Source: Nocardia nova SH22a (lineage in GTDB: Bacteria > Actinomycetota > Actinomycetes > Mycobacteriales > Mycobacteriaceae). From it: a DNA stretch of 64,000 nt. The notes under the pieces were generated by a model that saw only the letters and a list, made by a program, of their open reading frames with translations, searched no databases and was not told the origin of the DNA. Shown piece after piece: positions 8,808 to 17,014 of the stretch. Every line of letters begins with the position of its first letter. Position 1 is the stretch's first letter. Both the position numbers and the translations under genes were made by a program. The stretch is from contig NZ_CP006850.1 of the NCBI RefSeq assembly GCF_000523235.1, forward strand, positions 7,502,001 through 7,566,000, written 5' to 3'.

Positions 8808-9564
8808 CACAGCCGCCCAGCACCCGCCCCGACTCGTACGCCGCCGCACCGGACGGCAATTCTCCGGCACGGCCGCTGATGTAGACGGTGACCTTGCCCT
8901 GCCCCACGGTAGGCCGCCCCAGCGCGTCGATCCGCCGAAGAGTCTGCCCCGCAACGGCTTCCGCACTGTCGAAGAGGCGGACACCGGCGGGCAGCGCGGC
9001 CACGATCGAGTCCAGCACCAGCGGGTAGTGGGTACAGCCGAGGACGACCGCCTCGGTGTCGGACGGTGTCCGCGCCGCCGCGCTCGCGATGGCCTGGTCG
9101 ACGGCCTCCAGATCGCCGCGGTCGATGGCGTCGGCGAGGCCGTGGCAGGCCACCCCGGTCACATCGGCCGCACCGCCGAAACGGGCGATCAGATCGGCCT
9201 GGTAGCGGCTGGCGGTGGTCGCGGCGGTGGCCCAGACCGCCACCGAGTTGCACGCCGCCGCGGCGGGTTTGATCGCCGGAACCGTCCCGATCACAGGCAC
9301 TTCCGGTCCCACCTCGGCCCGCACATGTTCCAGTGCGGTGACGCTGGCGGTGTTGCAGGGCAACACGATAGCCTCGGCGCCCAGATCCAGGGAGCGGCGC
9401 GTCGCCCCGAGCACGCGATCGATCACCCACTGCTCGGGTTTCGGCCCCCACGGCGCACCGTCGGGGTCCAGTTGCAGCAGCAGATCGAGGTCGGGGCGCA
9501 ACTTGCGCAGCCAGGCGCCCGTCGGCAACAACCCGAGTCCCGAATCGATGAGCGCAACGATCAC
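8764..9564 (-). CDS. Asp/Glu racemase family protein, MurI-like
   Basis: 266 residues. Two cysteine motifs typical of cofactor-independent glutamate racemases are present: LPCNTAS (Cys70) and LGCTHYP (Cys177). The N-terminal LIDSGLG corresponds to the FDSGVGG motif of MurI but is diverged. MurI makes D-glutamate for peptidoglycan in the cytoplasm. Divergence of the N-terminal motif and the stand-alone setting suggest a paralogue, possibly with another acidic or hydantoin substrate. The last 13 or so codons (FWPPLRSGG to the stop) are translated from the structured repeat, so the natural C-terminus was probably overwritten when the repeat arrived. Confidence 0.75.
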   Translation of the reverse strand: MIVALIDSGLGLLPTGAWLRKLRPDLDLLLQLDPDGAPWGPKPEQWVIDRVLGATRRSLDLGAEAIVLPCNTASVTALEHVRAEVGPEVPVIGTVPAIKPAAAACNSVAVWATAATTASRYQADLIARFGGAADVTGVACHGLADAIDRGDLEAVDQAIASAAARTPSDTEAVVLGCTHYPLVLDSIVAALPAGVRLFDSAEAVAGQTLRRIDALGRPTVGQGKVTVYISGRAGELPSGAAAYESGRVLGGCVFWPPLRSGGVGGP

Positions 9565-9640
9565 GGGCCAACTGTATTACAGCGGGCCGGGTCGGCTTTC
9601 CGGTCGTCGGCCGACGCCGCGTACCACGCCGGAGCGGTCG

Positions 9641-10825
9641 CTATTTGACCGCCGTCGACCTGCTGTTGGCCGCGAGTTCGGCCCGCATCTTCATCACCTG
9701 GCCGGTGCGTCCACCGCCGACCACAGCGGTGAGTACACCGCCGTCGAAGTAGTGGGCGAGGAATTTGCGACCGTCGTCTTCGATGACCCGGATCTCATCG
9801 GCCCCGGCGGGGGTGCCCAGCACCTGGATCTTCACGTCGTACTGATCGCTCCACACGTACGGCACCCGGGCCGCGGCGGGAATCTCACCGCCGAGCAGCG
9901 CGGTGGCCAGCAGTTTGGCCTGCTCACCGGCGTTGGTCCAGTGTTCGACGCGCTTGTGCCGGCCGTTGTCGTGCCGCCAGGCCGCGACATCGCCGACCGC
10001 CCACACACCCTCGACGCTCGTGCGACCCACCTCGTCGGCGAGCACACCGCCACCGGCCTGCGGTTCCGCCAGCGGAATCCCGGAATCGGCCAGCCATTCG
10101 GTGATCGGCGCGGATCCCACGCCGATGACGACCAGATCCGCGCTCACGGTGCTGCCGTCGGCGAGGGTGGCGCCGGTGACGGCCCCGTTCTCCGCCTGCA
10201 GCGAGGTCAGTCCGACACCGCAGCGCACATCCACGCCCTCGTCGCGGTGCAACCGGCCGACGAGCCGTCCGACCGCCTCGCCCAGGGCGGCGGCCAGCGG
10301 GGTGGGCTGTGGCTCCACCAGGACGACGTCGACTCCGCGCGCGCGGAAGCTCGCGGCCAGCTCACAACCGATGAATCCGGCGCCGACCACCAGCGCACGC
10401 CGCGCGGTCGCCAGCTGATCGCGCAGTGTGGCCGCGTCCTCGTGCCGCCGCAGCACGTGGATTCCGGTGGCCTCGGGCAGGCCCGGAATCCGCTTGGGGC
10501 GCAGGCCCGTCGCGATGATCAGCTCGCCGTATTCCAGGGTGGTGCCGTCGGCGAAGGTCAGCACGCGCGCCGCGGTGTCGACTCCGGTGACCGCCACGCC
10601 CAGGCGCAGTTCGATGTCCTTCTCGGTGAAGAACTCCGCGGGCCGCAGCGTCGTGTCCTCGGTCTCGCCGCGCACGAACTGTTTGGACAGCGGCGGGCGA
10701 TCGTAGGGCAGCCGGGCTTCGTCGCCGACGAGGATCAGCCCGCCCTCGTATCCGGCGCGACGCAATTCCTCGGCGGTGCGCAGTCCCGCGAGACCCGCTC
10801 CCACGATCACGATCGGGGCGGTCAT
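9641..10825 (-). CDS. FAD/NAD(P)-dependent ferredoxin reductase-type oxidoreductase
   Basis: 394 residues. The first Rossmann motif IVIVGAGLAGLRTAEEL binds FAD, the central VVGAGFIGCELA binds NAD(P)H, and GVWAVGDVAA is the second FAD contact; YDRPPLSK is typical of oxygenase-coupled ferredoxin reductases such as ThcD, BphA4 or putidaredoxin reductase. The likely role is to reduce a small ferredoxin serving a Rieske oxygenase or cytochrome P450. A KstR-type operator lies 72 bases upstream of the ATG, identical to the one before kshB, so I infer it helps power steroid-degrading oxygenases. The neighbouring SPW protein is divergent. Confidence 0.85.
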   Translation of the reverse strand: MTAPIVIVGAGLAGLRTAEELRRAGYEGGLILVGDEARLPYDRPPLSKQFVRGETEDTTLRPAEFFTEKDIELRLGVAVTGVDTAARVLTFADGTTLEYGELIIATGLRPKRIPGLPEATGIHVLRRHEDAATLRDQLATARRALVVGAGFIGCELAASFRARGVDVVLVEPQPTPLAAALGEAVGRLVGRLHRDEGVDVRCGVGLTSLQAENGAVTGATLADGSTVSADLVVIGVGSAPITEWLADSGIPLAEPQAGGGVLADEVGRTSVEGVWAVGDVAAWRHDNGRHKRVEHWTNAGEQAKLLATALLGGEIPAAARVPYVWSDQYDVKIQVLGTPAGADEIRVIEDDGRKFLAHYFDGGVLTAVVGGGRTGQVMKMRAELAANSRSTAVK

Positions 10826-10896
10826 CGCTGCACTCCTCGCACAATCGGGGCGATCACTGTTGCTGGCACGTTTCGCTGCACCAATCCACCATATTC

Positions 10897-10910
10897 TAGA
10901 ACACGTTCTA
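10897..10910. promoter_or_regulatory. KstR-type operator upstream of ferredoxin reductase
   Basis: Second exact copy of TAGAACACGTTCTA, fitting TnnAACnnGTTnnA. It lies between the minus-strand reductase (start 10825) and the plus-strand SPW gene (start 11035), nearer the reductase. It could act on either promoter. Confidence 0.78.
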
Positions 10911-11034
10911 TTTTACGGTGACGGACGCCATATCCGACACCGGTGCAGGATTGTGTTGATTCAGGTATTGATCGGGCGGTCAATCAGAGTTATACCGAGT
11001 ACAGAACACAATCCCGCCCCCGAGGAGGCTCCCG

Positions 11035-11382
11035 ATGCTCACCGAATCCCGCACCCAGGACTTCGTGGCAGTGGTGCTCGGCGCGTACACCGCGCTGTCG
11101 CCCATCTGGACCGATCACAGCACTCGCGCCATGTGGACCCTGATCGTGCTCGGCGTCCTGATCGCCCTGACCGGCCTGGCCCAACTCACCCGTCCGGCGA
11201 TGGCCGGAACCGATTACGCCATGGGACTTTTCGGCGTCCTGCTGTTCATCTCGCCGTGGGTGATGAACTACAGCGCCTTCAACGCCGCCTCGTGGACCGC
11301 GTGGATCGTCGGCGTACTGACCGTCGTGGTCGCCGTGGCCGCACTTCCGCAGGTATCGGCCCGGATGCATACTGCTCACTGA
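11035..11382 (+). CDS. SPW-repeat membrane protein
   Basis: 115 residues with about four transmembrane segments. The defining Ser-Pro-Trp-like signatures occur twice, as LSPIWTD near residue 22 and ISPWVMNYS near 74, each followed by a hydrophobic helix, as in the SPW repeat family of bacterial membrane proteins. Function of the family is unknown. GGAGG precedes the ATG. The stop codon overlaps the start of the next gene (TGATG), so the two are translationally coupled. Confidence 0.8.
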   Translation: MLTESRTQDFVAVVLGAYTALSPIWTDHSTRAMWTLIVLGVLIALTGLAQLTRPAMAGTDYAMGLFGVLLFISPWVMNYSAFNAASWTAWIVGVLTVVVAVAALPQVSARMHTAH

Positions 11383-12011
11383 TGCAGATGCACAAACCCC
11401 ATCGAGCGGGGCGCCGCCGGAGCAGCAAGATCGACGGCGACGCCCGCGCTCTCATTCTCGACGCCGCCGAAACCCTTTTCGCGGCAAATGGATTCGATGG
11501 CACCGCGACGTCGGCGATCGCCGACGCGGCAGGTGTACCGAAGGGGCTGGTCTTCTACTACTTCCCCACCAAGAACTCGATCCTGTCGGCCCTGATGGCC
11601 GAGCGGGTCCCGGCCCCGCCGATCGACGACATCACCACCGTGGTCAGCCCCGGCGATCCCGCGACCAGTCTCGTGAACCTGGACGCGGCCCTGAATCTGC
11701 GCGACCACCATTCCTCGGTCCTGCGCGTGATCATGTGGCGCGAGGCCGACACCCATCCGGATGTGCGAAAGCAATTGCGGCACATGCGCGATCAACTCCT
11801 CGACATCACCGCGCGGGTTCTGCAGGCCAGCGCCCCCGGTCAGGTCCAGCCCGGCACCCTGCGCGCCTGCGCGGCCGCCTGGGTCTCGGCCATGCTCAGC
11901 ATCGCGAGCACCGACCGCCTGCACGCCCTCGACGGCCTGACCATGCCGGGCTCCGAGGAGATCATGAACCTGTCCCGGGTCGTCGCCGCGGGCATGACCA
12001 ATCTCGGCTGA
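11382..12011 (+). CDS. TetR/AcrR family transcriptional regulator
   Basis: 209 residues. A basic N-terminal arm (HRAGRRRSSK) leads into the DNA-binding domain with ALILDAAETLFAANGFDGT and AIADAAGVPKGLVFYYFPTK. The rest is a helical effector domain. The start ATG overlaps the stop of the SPW gene, so the regulator is coupled to it and may control it. A second in-frame ATG lies two codons downstream. Confidence 0.85.
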   Translation: MQMHKPHRAGRRRSSKIDGDARALILDAAETLFAANGFDGTATSAIADAAGVPKGLVFYYFPTKNSILSALMAERVPAPPIDDITTVVSPGDPATSLVNLDAALNLRDHHSSVLRVIMWREADTHPDVRKQLRHMRDQLLDITARVLQASAPGQVQPGTLRACAAAWVSAMLSIASTDRLHALDGLTMPGSEEIMNLSRVVAAGMTNLG

Positions 12012-12022
12012 CCGGACGGCCG

Positions 12023-12463
12023 TCATCGGCGCGCCGACGGGCGGGTGGCGGGTTGCAGCTTGAAGGTCAGCGCCTCCATCCATCGCTTGCGCTGCGTCTT
12101 CTGCACCGCGGCGATACGCCACTGTCCCTCGCTGTCGCGGATCACCGTGTAGGTGGCGAGTTTGCCGAGCCGCGCGGGTTTGCCCTTCGCGGATTCGCCC
12201 CGGGTGACGACCACCGCGGTATCGCTGCCGTAGTGGCGGATCTCGATGATCTCGACCGTGAGACTCGTACCCTTCAGGAAGCTGTCGAACAGGGCCTGGT
12301 GGCCGCGGCCGATCTCGGCGCCGCCGTGGTAGACGGTGCCCGTGTAGGTCACGTCTGTGGCGTCGTCGGTGAAGCAGGCGCCGTAGGCGGCGCCGTCACC
12401 CCGGGCCCAGGCGTCCTGGCTGCGCTGGATGAGTTCGCGGACGGCGGTGTCGGTGGTGTTCAT
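12023..12463 (-). CDS. SnoaL/NTF2-like polyketide-cyclase-fold protein
   Basis: 146 residues of an alpha+beta cone: helical N-terminus ending WARGDGAAYGACFTDDATDV, then strands with GTVYHGGAEIGRGHQALFD and the final YTVIRDSEGQWRIAAVQKT. This is the SgcJ/SnoaL type of NTF2-like fold, which binds small molecules and often acts as an isomerase, cyclase or hydrolase. Its start overlaps the stop of the SDR gene, and it is a paralogue of the first gene of the operon, sharing the GHQALFDSFLKGT-like block. Specific substrate unknown. Confidence 0.8.
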   Translation of the reverse strand: MNTTDTAVRELIQRSQDAWARGDGAAYGACFTDDATDVTYTGTVYHGGAEIGRGHQALFDSFLKGTSLTVEIIEIRHYGSDTAVVVTRGESAKGKPARLGKLATYTVIRDSEGQWRIAAVQKTQRKRWMEALTFKLQPATRPSARR

Positions 12464-13191
12464 GATTCTCCTTGTTCTGCGAGCAGGGCCAGGGCGGCCC
12501 GGCGGGGTAGCAACCGCAACGTGGCGGCGAACAGATAATTGGCAGGGCTGGTGAGCACCACCGGTCCGTCCTTGCCGGACAAGGCTTTCCGAGCCCGGGT
12601 GACGACTTCCTCCGGCGTCTGGACCAGCCACGACGGCGCGTCCGAGGCAGCCTGGGCGGCAGTCGCCGTAATTCCCGGGCACAGTGCCATGACGTGCACC
12701 CCGCGCGACTTCTGTTCCTGCCACAGCGTTTCCGACAGGGCCGTCACGAAGGCCTTGGAGGCGCTGTACACACCCAGCCCCGGTTTGGGCGAATGCCCCA
12801 GTGTCGACGACACATTCACCAGAGCACTGCCCGGAGCGGCCGCGCTCAGGAAGCTGTGTGCCAGCGTCGTCACCGCACGGCAGTTGAGATCTATTGTGGT
12901 GAGCGCGGATTCGAGCGAAGACTCGGCGAAGTCACCGTGCGTCGCGGTCCCGGCATTGTTCACCAGCAGCGAGTACGCACCGGACCCGGCCAGTTCGGCC
13001 GTCTCTTGCATGCCGGTCCGGGTGGTGAGATCGGCGGCGAGACAGTCGTGGTGCGGCCCGAGTCCGGCCACGAGACGCCGCAATCCGTCCTCTCCACGAG
13101 CCACCGCGGTCACCGAATATCCCTCGGCCGCAAGCGCGATCGCGAAGGCTCTACCGATACCGGCGCTCGCCCCGGTGACCAGCGCCCTCAC
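12460..13191 (-). CDS. Short-chain dehydrogenase/reductase
   Basis: 243 residues from the GTG at 13191, which overlaps the upstream stop (GTGA). The NAD(P) motif is TGASAGIG at residues 6-13, with NNAGT in the middle, the catalytic Ser in VNVSSTLG and the YSASK motif (Tyr and Lys). Classical SDR. In a three-gene operon coupled by 4-base overlaps at both ends. Between two NTF2-like genes it probably acts on the same substrate; what that is cannot be read. Confidence 0.85.
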   Translation of the reverse strand: MRALVTGASAGIGRAFAIALAAEGYSVTAVARGEDGLRRLVAGLGPHHDCLAADLTTRTGMQETAELAGSGAYSLLVNNAGTATHGDFAESSLESALTTIDLNCRAVTTLAHSFLSAAAPGSALVNVSSTLGHSPKPGLGVYSASKAFVTALSETLWQEQKSRGVHVMALCPGITATAAQAASDAPSWLVQTPEEVVTRARKALSGKDGPVVLTSPANYLFAATLRLLPRRAALALLAEQGES

Positions 13192-13826
13192 CGCTCGGCC
13201 TCGGGCTTGGTGGCCGGATCGAACAGGAACGAGACGCGCTCGAAGACCGACTGCCGCTTGGTGTTGTGGAAACTCGCGATCCGCCATTTGCCGTCGCGCT
13301 CCCGCACCACGGTGTAGGTCTGGGTCTTCGACAACTCGGACGGCCGGTCACCGTCGTACCGATCACCCCGGCTGGTGACGATCGCGACGTCGTCACCGTA
13401 GAAGCGCACGCCGAGGAACGAGTCGGCCAGTTTGGTGCCCTTCAGGAAACCGCTGAACAGTGCGCGATGTGCCTCGGTGAGATCGCGGCGGCCGCTGTAG
13501 TAGGTGCCGACGAACGTCGTATAGGTCGCGTTCTCGGTGAAGGTCGCGCCGTAGGCGTCGGCGTCGTTGCGATCCCAGGCGGCGGTCATCTCGCCGATGG
13601 TCGAGCACACCGCCCGCAGATCGGCCGCGCTGCCGCCGTCCGCCACGACGCTCGTGCATTCGGCGACACCGGTGTTGCGCACGTCCGAGGTGCGGTCGAG
13701 CCAGATGTATCCGCCCGCGGCGGTGACTCCCAGGCCGAGCGCGATCGCGCCCAGCGCCTTGGCGACGGTGCGGCGCCGGGACTTGCGGGAACCGGTATCA
13801 GGGGTGTTGTCGGTGGTGGCGGTCAT
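13188..13826 (-). CDS. Membrane-anchored NTF2-like protein
   Basis: 212 residues. A basic cytoplasmic tail (RKSRRRTVAK) precedes one transmembrane helix at about 22-42 (ALGAIALGLGVTAAGGYIWL), so the NTF2-like domain (residues 75-205) is probably outside the membrane. The domain has AAWDRNDADAYGATFTENAT and YTVVRERDGKWRIASFHNT, closely like its cytoplasmic paralogue two genes downstream. First gene of the coupled NTF2-SDR-NTF2 operon and divergent from a MarR gene. Confidence 0.8.
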   Translation of the reverse strand: MTATTDNTPDTGSRKSRRRTVAKALGAIALGLGVTAAGGYIWLDRTSDVRNTGVAECTSVVADGGSAADLRAVCSTIGEMTAAWDRNDADAYGATFTENATYTTFVGTYYSGRRDLTEAHRALFSGFLKGTKLADSFLGVRFYGDDVAIVTSRGDRYDGDRPSELSKTQTYTVVRERDGKWRIASFHNTKRQSVFERVSFLFDPATKPEAER

Positions 13827-13852
13827 GGCCGGGCCTCTCCCTCATGTTAATA

Positions 13853-13905
13853 TCTGCTTCGAAGATGTTTCTTCTTTGAAGATTTCTCTTCGTTGAGGAA
13901 GAGAT
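13853..13905. promoter_or_regulatory. Three clustered CTTC/GAAG dyads, candidate MarR operator
   Basis: In the 98-base gap between the NTF2 operon and the MarR gene lie three short dyads: CTTCGAAG at 13857-13864, CTTC-TTT-GAAG at 13871-13881, and CTCTTC with GAAGAG at 13887-13904. The segment is much richer in A/T than its surroundings. The spacing and position fit an operator for the divergent MarR protein that controls both directions. Confidence 0.55.
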
Positions 13906-13924
13906 TAGGAGATGAGGTGATCCC

Positions 13925-14404
13925 ATGTCAACGAGACGGGTGGAAAACGACCCCGGCCAGGTCTTTCGCAGGTATCTGAGCGCGGTGGTACTCCATGCGC
14001 AGGCGGGCGCCAAGGCCGTGGATCTCGGCGCCACCGATCTGTACGCGCTCAACATCCTGGAGCTGAGCGGCGCGATGACGCCCGGCGAGCTGGGAACCCG
14101 GACCGGGTTGACCACCGGCCCCACCACCCGGCTCATCGACCGCCTCGAACAGGCCGGTTATGTGCGTCGCGCCCCGGATCCGGGCGATCGCCGAAAGGTC
14201 ATCGTCGAGCCGGTGAGCCGGCCCGAGGGACTGGACCGCGCGCTCGATCCCGCACGCCGCCGGATCGGCGAGATCATCCAGAGCTACTCACCCGAACAGC
14301 GCGAGCTGCTGTTCGACTATTTCGCGCGCGCGGCCGAGGCATATCAGCGGGCCGCCGAGGACATCGCCGCGTCGCCGGGGGCCGGTCACCAAGGGCGCGA
14401 ATAG
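13925..14404 (+). CDS. MarR family transcriptional regulator
   Basis: 159 residues. The winged helix includes LYALNILELSGAMTPGELGT, the recognition helix LTTGPTTRLIDRLEQAGYV, and the wing RAPDPGDRRKVIVE. GAGGTGA precedes the ATG by 4 bases. Divergent from the NTF2-SDR-NTF2 operon with dyads between, so it probably represses that operon and itself in response to a phenolic or lipophilic ligand. Confidence 0.85.
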   Translation: MSTRRVENDPGQVFRRYLSAVVLHAQAGAKAVDLGATDLYALNILELSGAMTPGELGTRTGLTTGPTTRLIDRLEQAGYVRRAPDPGDRRKVIVEPVSRPEGLDRALDPARRRIGEIIQSYSPEQRELLFDYFARAAEAYQRAAEDIAASPGAGHQGRE

Positions 14405-14423
14405 TTTTCGCGACCGGGTCGAT

Positions 14424-15065
14424 CTACCCTGCGAGCAATCCGTCGACCAGTGCCCGCAATCCCTGCTCATAGGTGTCGGCGGCGGTGAGGTCGGCCCAGC
14501 GGTCCGCGACCGCCGCGAGTCTGGGCAGCTGCTCGGCATCGATATCGGCGAAGACCCGTTCCCGGAAAGGCGGGCGATCGTCACGGCGGCGGCGTTCGGC
14601 GGCGGCGCGGACCAGAATCTCTCCGGCCGTGTAGTACCAGATCGATCGATACGCATGGACCGCGCGCTCGGCGTCCAGTCCACATTCCATCGCCGCGTCC
14701 AGGATCGCTTCCGGATACCAGAGCGCGGCCGGTGACAGCAGATCGTCGGCGGTCAGCACCTCCGTGATCCACGGGACCGGAGCCAGGATGCCGTGCATGG
14801 CGCGAGACGCGACGATCAGCCGCTCACGCGGATCGGCGGGCAGCGACGGCCGCACCGCCGCGGCCGCCACCTCTTCGAGCAGGAGCAGCAGCAGCGCATC
14901 CCGGTCCGCCACATGGTGATACACAGCCATGGGGGTGACACCGAGTTCGGTGGCCAATCGCCGCATGGTCAGCGCCTGCACGCCGTGGGTCTCGATCAGC
15001 TCGCGCGCCGCTGCCACGATCTGAGCTCGCGACAGTCGCGGCGGACGTCCGGTTCGGGTGCTCAC
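14424..15065 (-). CDS. TetR/AcrR family repressor of the adjacent MFS pump
   Basis: 213 residues from the GTG at 15065. The DNA-binding part has AQIVAAARELIETHGVQALT and RRLATELGVTPMAVYHHVAD. The C-terminal part resembles the TetR-class ligand domain. It is divergent from an MFS exporter with 58 bases between, and a palindrome overlaps the exporter start, the standard arrangement of a pump repressor released by the pump substrate. Confidence 0.85.
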   Translation of the reverse strand: MSTRTGRPPRLSRAQIVAAARELIETHGVQALTMRRLATELGVTPMAVYHHVADRDALLLLLLEEVAAAAVRPSLPADPRERLIVASRAMHGILAPVPWITEVLTADDLLSPAALWYPEAILDAAMECGLDAERAVHAYRSIWYYTAGEILVRAAAERRRRDDRPPFRERVFADIDAEQLPRLAAVADRWADLTAADTYEQGLRALVDGLLAG

Positions 15066-15112
15066 CCAGCCATCTTCACATGCGCTCTGGACAGCGGTGA
15101 CGGCTGTCGGTT

Positions 15113-15136
15113 ACTTTTTCTACATGTATAGAAAGT
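15113..15136. promoter_or_regulatory. Palindromic operator overlapping the MFS start
   Basis: A 24-base imperfect palindrome centred on ACATGT (15122-15127). The outer arms are ACTTT and AAAGT, and inner TTTCTA faces TAGAAA. The ATG at 15124, taken as the MFS start, lies in its centre. It is the obvious target for the divergent TetR protein and would block RNA polymerase at the transcription start if the mRNA is leaderless. Confidence 0.7.
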
Positions 15137-16551
15137 ATGCGGCCGGATACGCGCTGGCCGCGATCACGGTGGCGCAATTGATGGTCGCGCTGGATATGGC
15201 GGTGGTGAATGTCGCGCTGCCGGCCATTCGCGGCGATCTGGGCTTCGCAGCCGCGGACCTGTCCTGGGTCGTGCACATCTACGCACTGACCTTCGGCGGA
15301 TTTCTGCTGCTGGGCGGGCGAGCCGGCGATCTGTTCGGCCGCCGTCGGCTGTTCCTGCTCGGATCGGCCGGATTCGCACTGGCCTCCCTCGCCGGCGGAC
15401 TGGCCCAGCAGCCCTGGCAGCTGGTCGCGGCGCGCGCGGCCCAGGGCGTGGCGGCAGCGGCGGTGGCCCCTGCCACGCTGGCGATGCTGACAATCCTTTT
15501 TCCGCACGGTCGCGCCCGGGTGCGGGCTTTCGGTCTGTGGAGTGCGGCCAACGGCGCGGGCGGCGCACTCGGCGTACTGCTCGGCGGGGTCCTGACCGAA
15601 TACGCCGGATGGCGCTGGGTGATGCTGATCAATCTGCCGATCGCCGCGATCGTGCTGGTACTCGGCACACTCGGCGTCCCGGCCGATCATCGCGACGGGC
15701 AGCGCAAACCATTGGACGCGGCGGGATCGATCACCGCGACCCTCGGCGTGGGACTGCTGGTTCTGGCCGTGGTCCGCACCGATCACGTCGGCTGGTTCGC
15801 GCCGATCACCCTCGTGACAGCGGCGGGCGCGCTGGTGCTGCTCGCGGCCTTCGTGCTGATCGAACGCCGTACCGCGGTGCCGCTGGTGCGCCTGGAGATG
15901 TTGCGCAACCGGTGGGTCGCCGGAGCGGACATTTTCGTCGCGCTGGCCGCGGCGGGGCAGTTCGCGGCCTTCTACTTCGTCTCGTTGTACATGCAGCAGG
16001 TGCTCGGGATGTCCGCCGCGGCCACGGGCGTGGCCTTCGTGCCGTTCTCCGCGGGCGTTCTCGTCGGCACCGCGATGGCGACCCGGCTCGGCGTCCGACG
16101 CTCGCCCCGCACCCTGTTGATACCCGGGGCACTGGCGGCCGCCGTCGGGCTCGGCTGGTTCGCGCTGCTCGATTCCCACGGCGCCTTCTGGACCGATGTG
16201 CTCGGCCCGTCGCTCATCACGAGTATCGGATTCGGGCTGTGCCTGGCTCCGCTGGCGGCCGCCGCGACCACCGATGTCGCGCCCACGGAGGCCGGTATGG
16301 CCTCCGGACTGATGAACAGCGCCCGCCAGATCGGCGGTGCGATGGGCTTGGCCGCACTGGCCACCGTCGCCGCACAACACACCGGAACGGACACCTCACC
16401 CGAATCGCTCACCGCGGGATACGTGGTGGGGCTGAGCGCGGGGGCAGTACTGCTGGTCGCGGCGGCGATCGTCGCGGCCGTGGTCCTGCCCCGGCGCGCG
16501 GCGGCCGACTCCGTATCAATCCCCGCGCCGACACCGGTCGGCGCCGAATGA
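15124..16551 (+). CDS. MFS drug exporter, DHA2-type
   Basis: 475 residues, hydrophobic throughout with about 13-14 helices. The motif AQLMVALDMAVVNVALPAI in helix 1 and the loop GRAGDLFGRRRLFL between helices 2 and 3 mark the DHA2 proton-antiporter family; AARAAQGVAAAAVAPATLAM is the helix-5 region. Role: export of a small toxic or self-made compound from the cytoplasmic membrane. ATG 15124 matches the family N-terminus; no Shine-Dalgarno precedes it, which suggests leaderless translation. Followed at 11 bases by a cupin gene. Confidence 0.88.
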   Translation: MYRKYAAGYALAAITVAQLMVALDMAVVNVALPAIRGDLGFAAADLSWVVHIYALTFGGFLLLGGRAGDLFGRRRLFLLGSAGFALASLAGGLAQQPWQLVAARAAQGVAAAAVAPATLAMLTILFPHGRARVRAFGLWSAANGAGGALGVLLGGVLTEYAGWRWVMLINLPIAAIVLVLGTLGVPADHRDGQRKPLDAAGSITATLGVGLLVLAVVRTDHVGWFAPITLVTAAGALVLLAAFVLIERRTAVPLVRLEMLRNRWVAGADIFVALAAAGQFAAFYFVSLYMQQVLGMSAAATGVAFVPFSAGVLVGTAMATRLGVRRSPRTLLIPGALAAAVGLGWFALLDSHGAFWTDVLGPSLITSIGFGLCLAPLAAAATTDVAPTEAGMASGLMNSARQIGGAMGLAALATVAAQHTGTDTSPESLTAGYVVGLSAGAVLLVAAAIVAAVVLPRRAAADSVSIPAPTPVGAE

Positions 16552-16562
16552 GAGGAAACACC

Positions 16563-16943
16563 ATGCAACCGACGCCCATCGAACTGTTCGACCGTGGCAT
16601 CCGAATATTGCCGGACGGCAAGGTCTTCGACGAGCCTCGCCGGATGTCGGGCGATATCGACGGCTGGACACTCGCCGCGTTCCGCGTGGCGACCGATGCC
16701 GAGGTCCACGGCGACCACTGGGAGATGCATCCGAGCGGCGAGGAACTCGTGACGGTGCTGTCGGGCGGAATCCGGCTGATCCTGCGCGCATGTGACACAC
16801 CGGAGATGTCGGTGACGCTACGCACCGGCCAGGCATTCGTCGTGCCCAAGGGTCGCTGGCACCGCATCGAATTGGAGGAACCGAGCGAACTGATGTCACT
16901 GACCCTGCGCGCCGGAACCGAACTGGAGAAACGCGCGGATTGA
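16563..16943 (+). CDS. Cupin-domain protein
   Basis: 126 residues forming one beta-barrel. The first cupin motif appears as HGDHWEMHPSGEELVTVLSGG (two His and the Glu) and the second as VPKGRWHRIELEEPSELM. A metal could be bound by these His/Glu residues. GAGAGG precedes the ATG and the gene follows the exporter by 11 bases, so it belongs to the TetR-controlled unit and may bind or modify the pump substrate. Confidence 0.78.
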   Translation: MQPTPIELFDRGIRILPDGKVFDEPRRMSGDIDGWTLAAFRVATDAEVHGDHWEMHPSGEELVTVLSGGIRLILRACDTPEMSVTLRTGQAFVVPKGRWHRIELEEPSELMSLTLRAGTELEKRAD

Positions 16944-17014
16944 GCTGCGGCGCAACAGCGACAGAACCGGAAGCTCACCCCGCGGACTCGCAACCACAGC
17001 GGTGAACGATAAGA

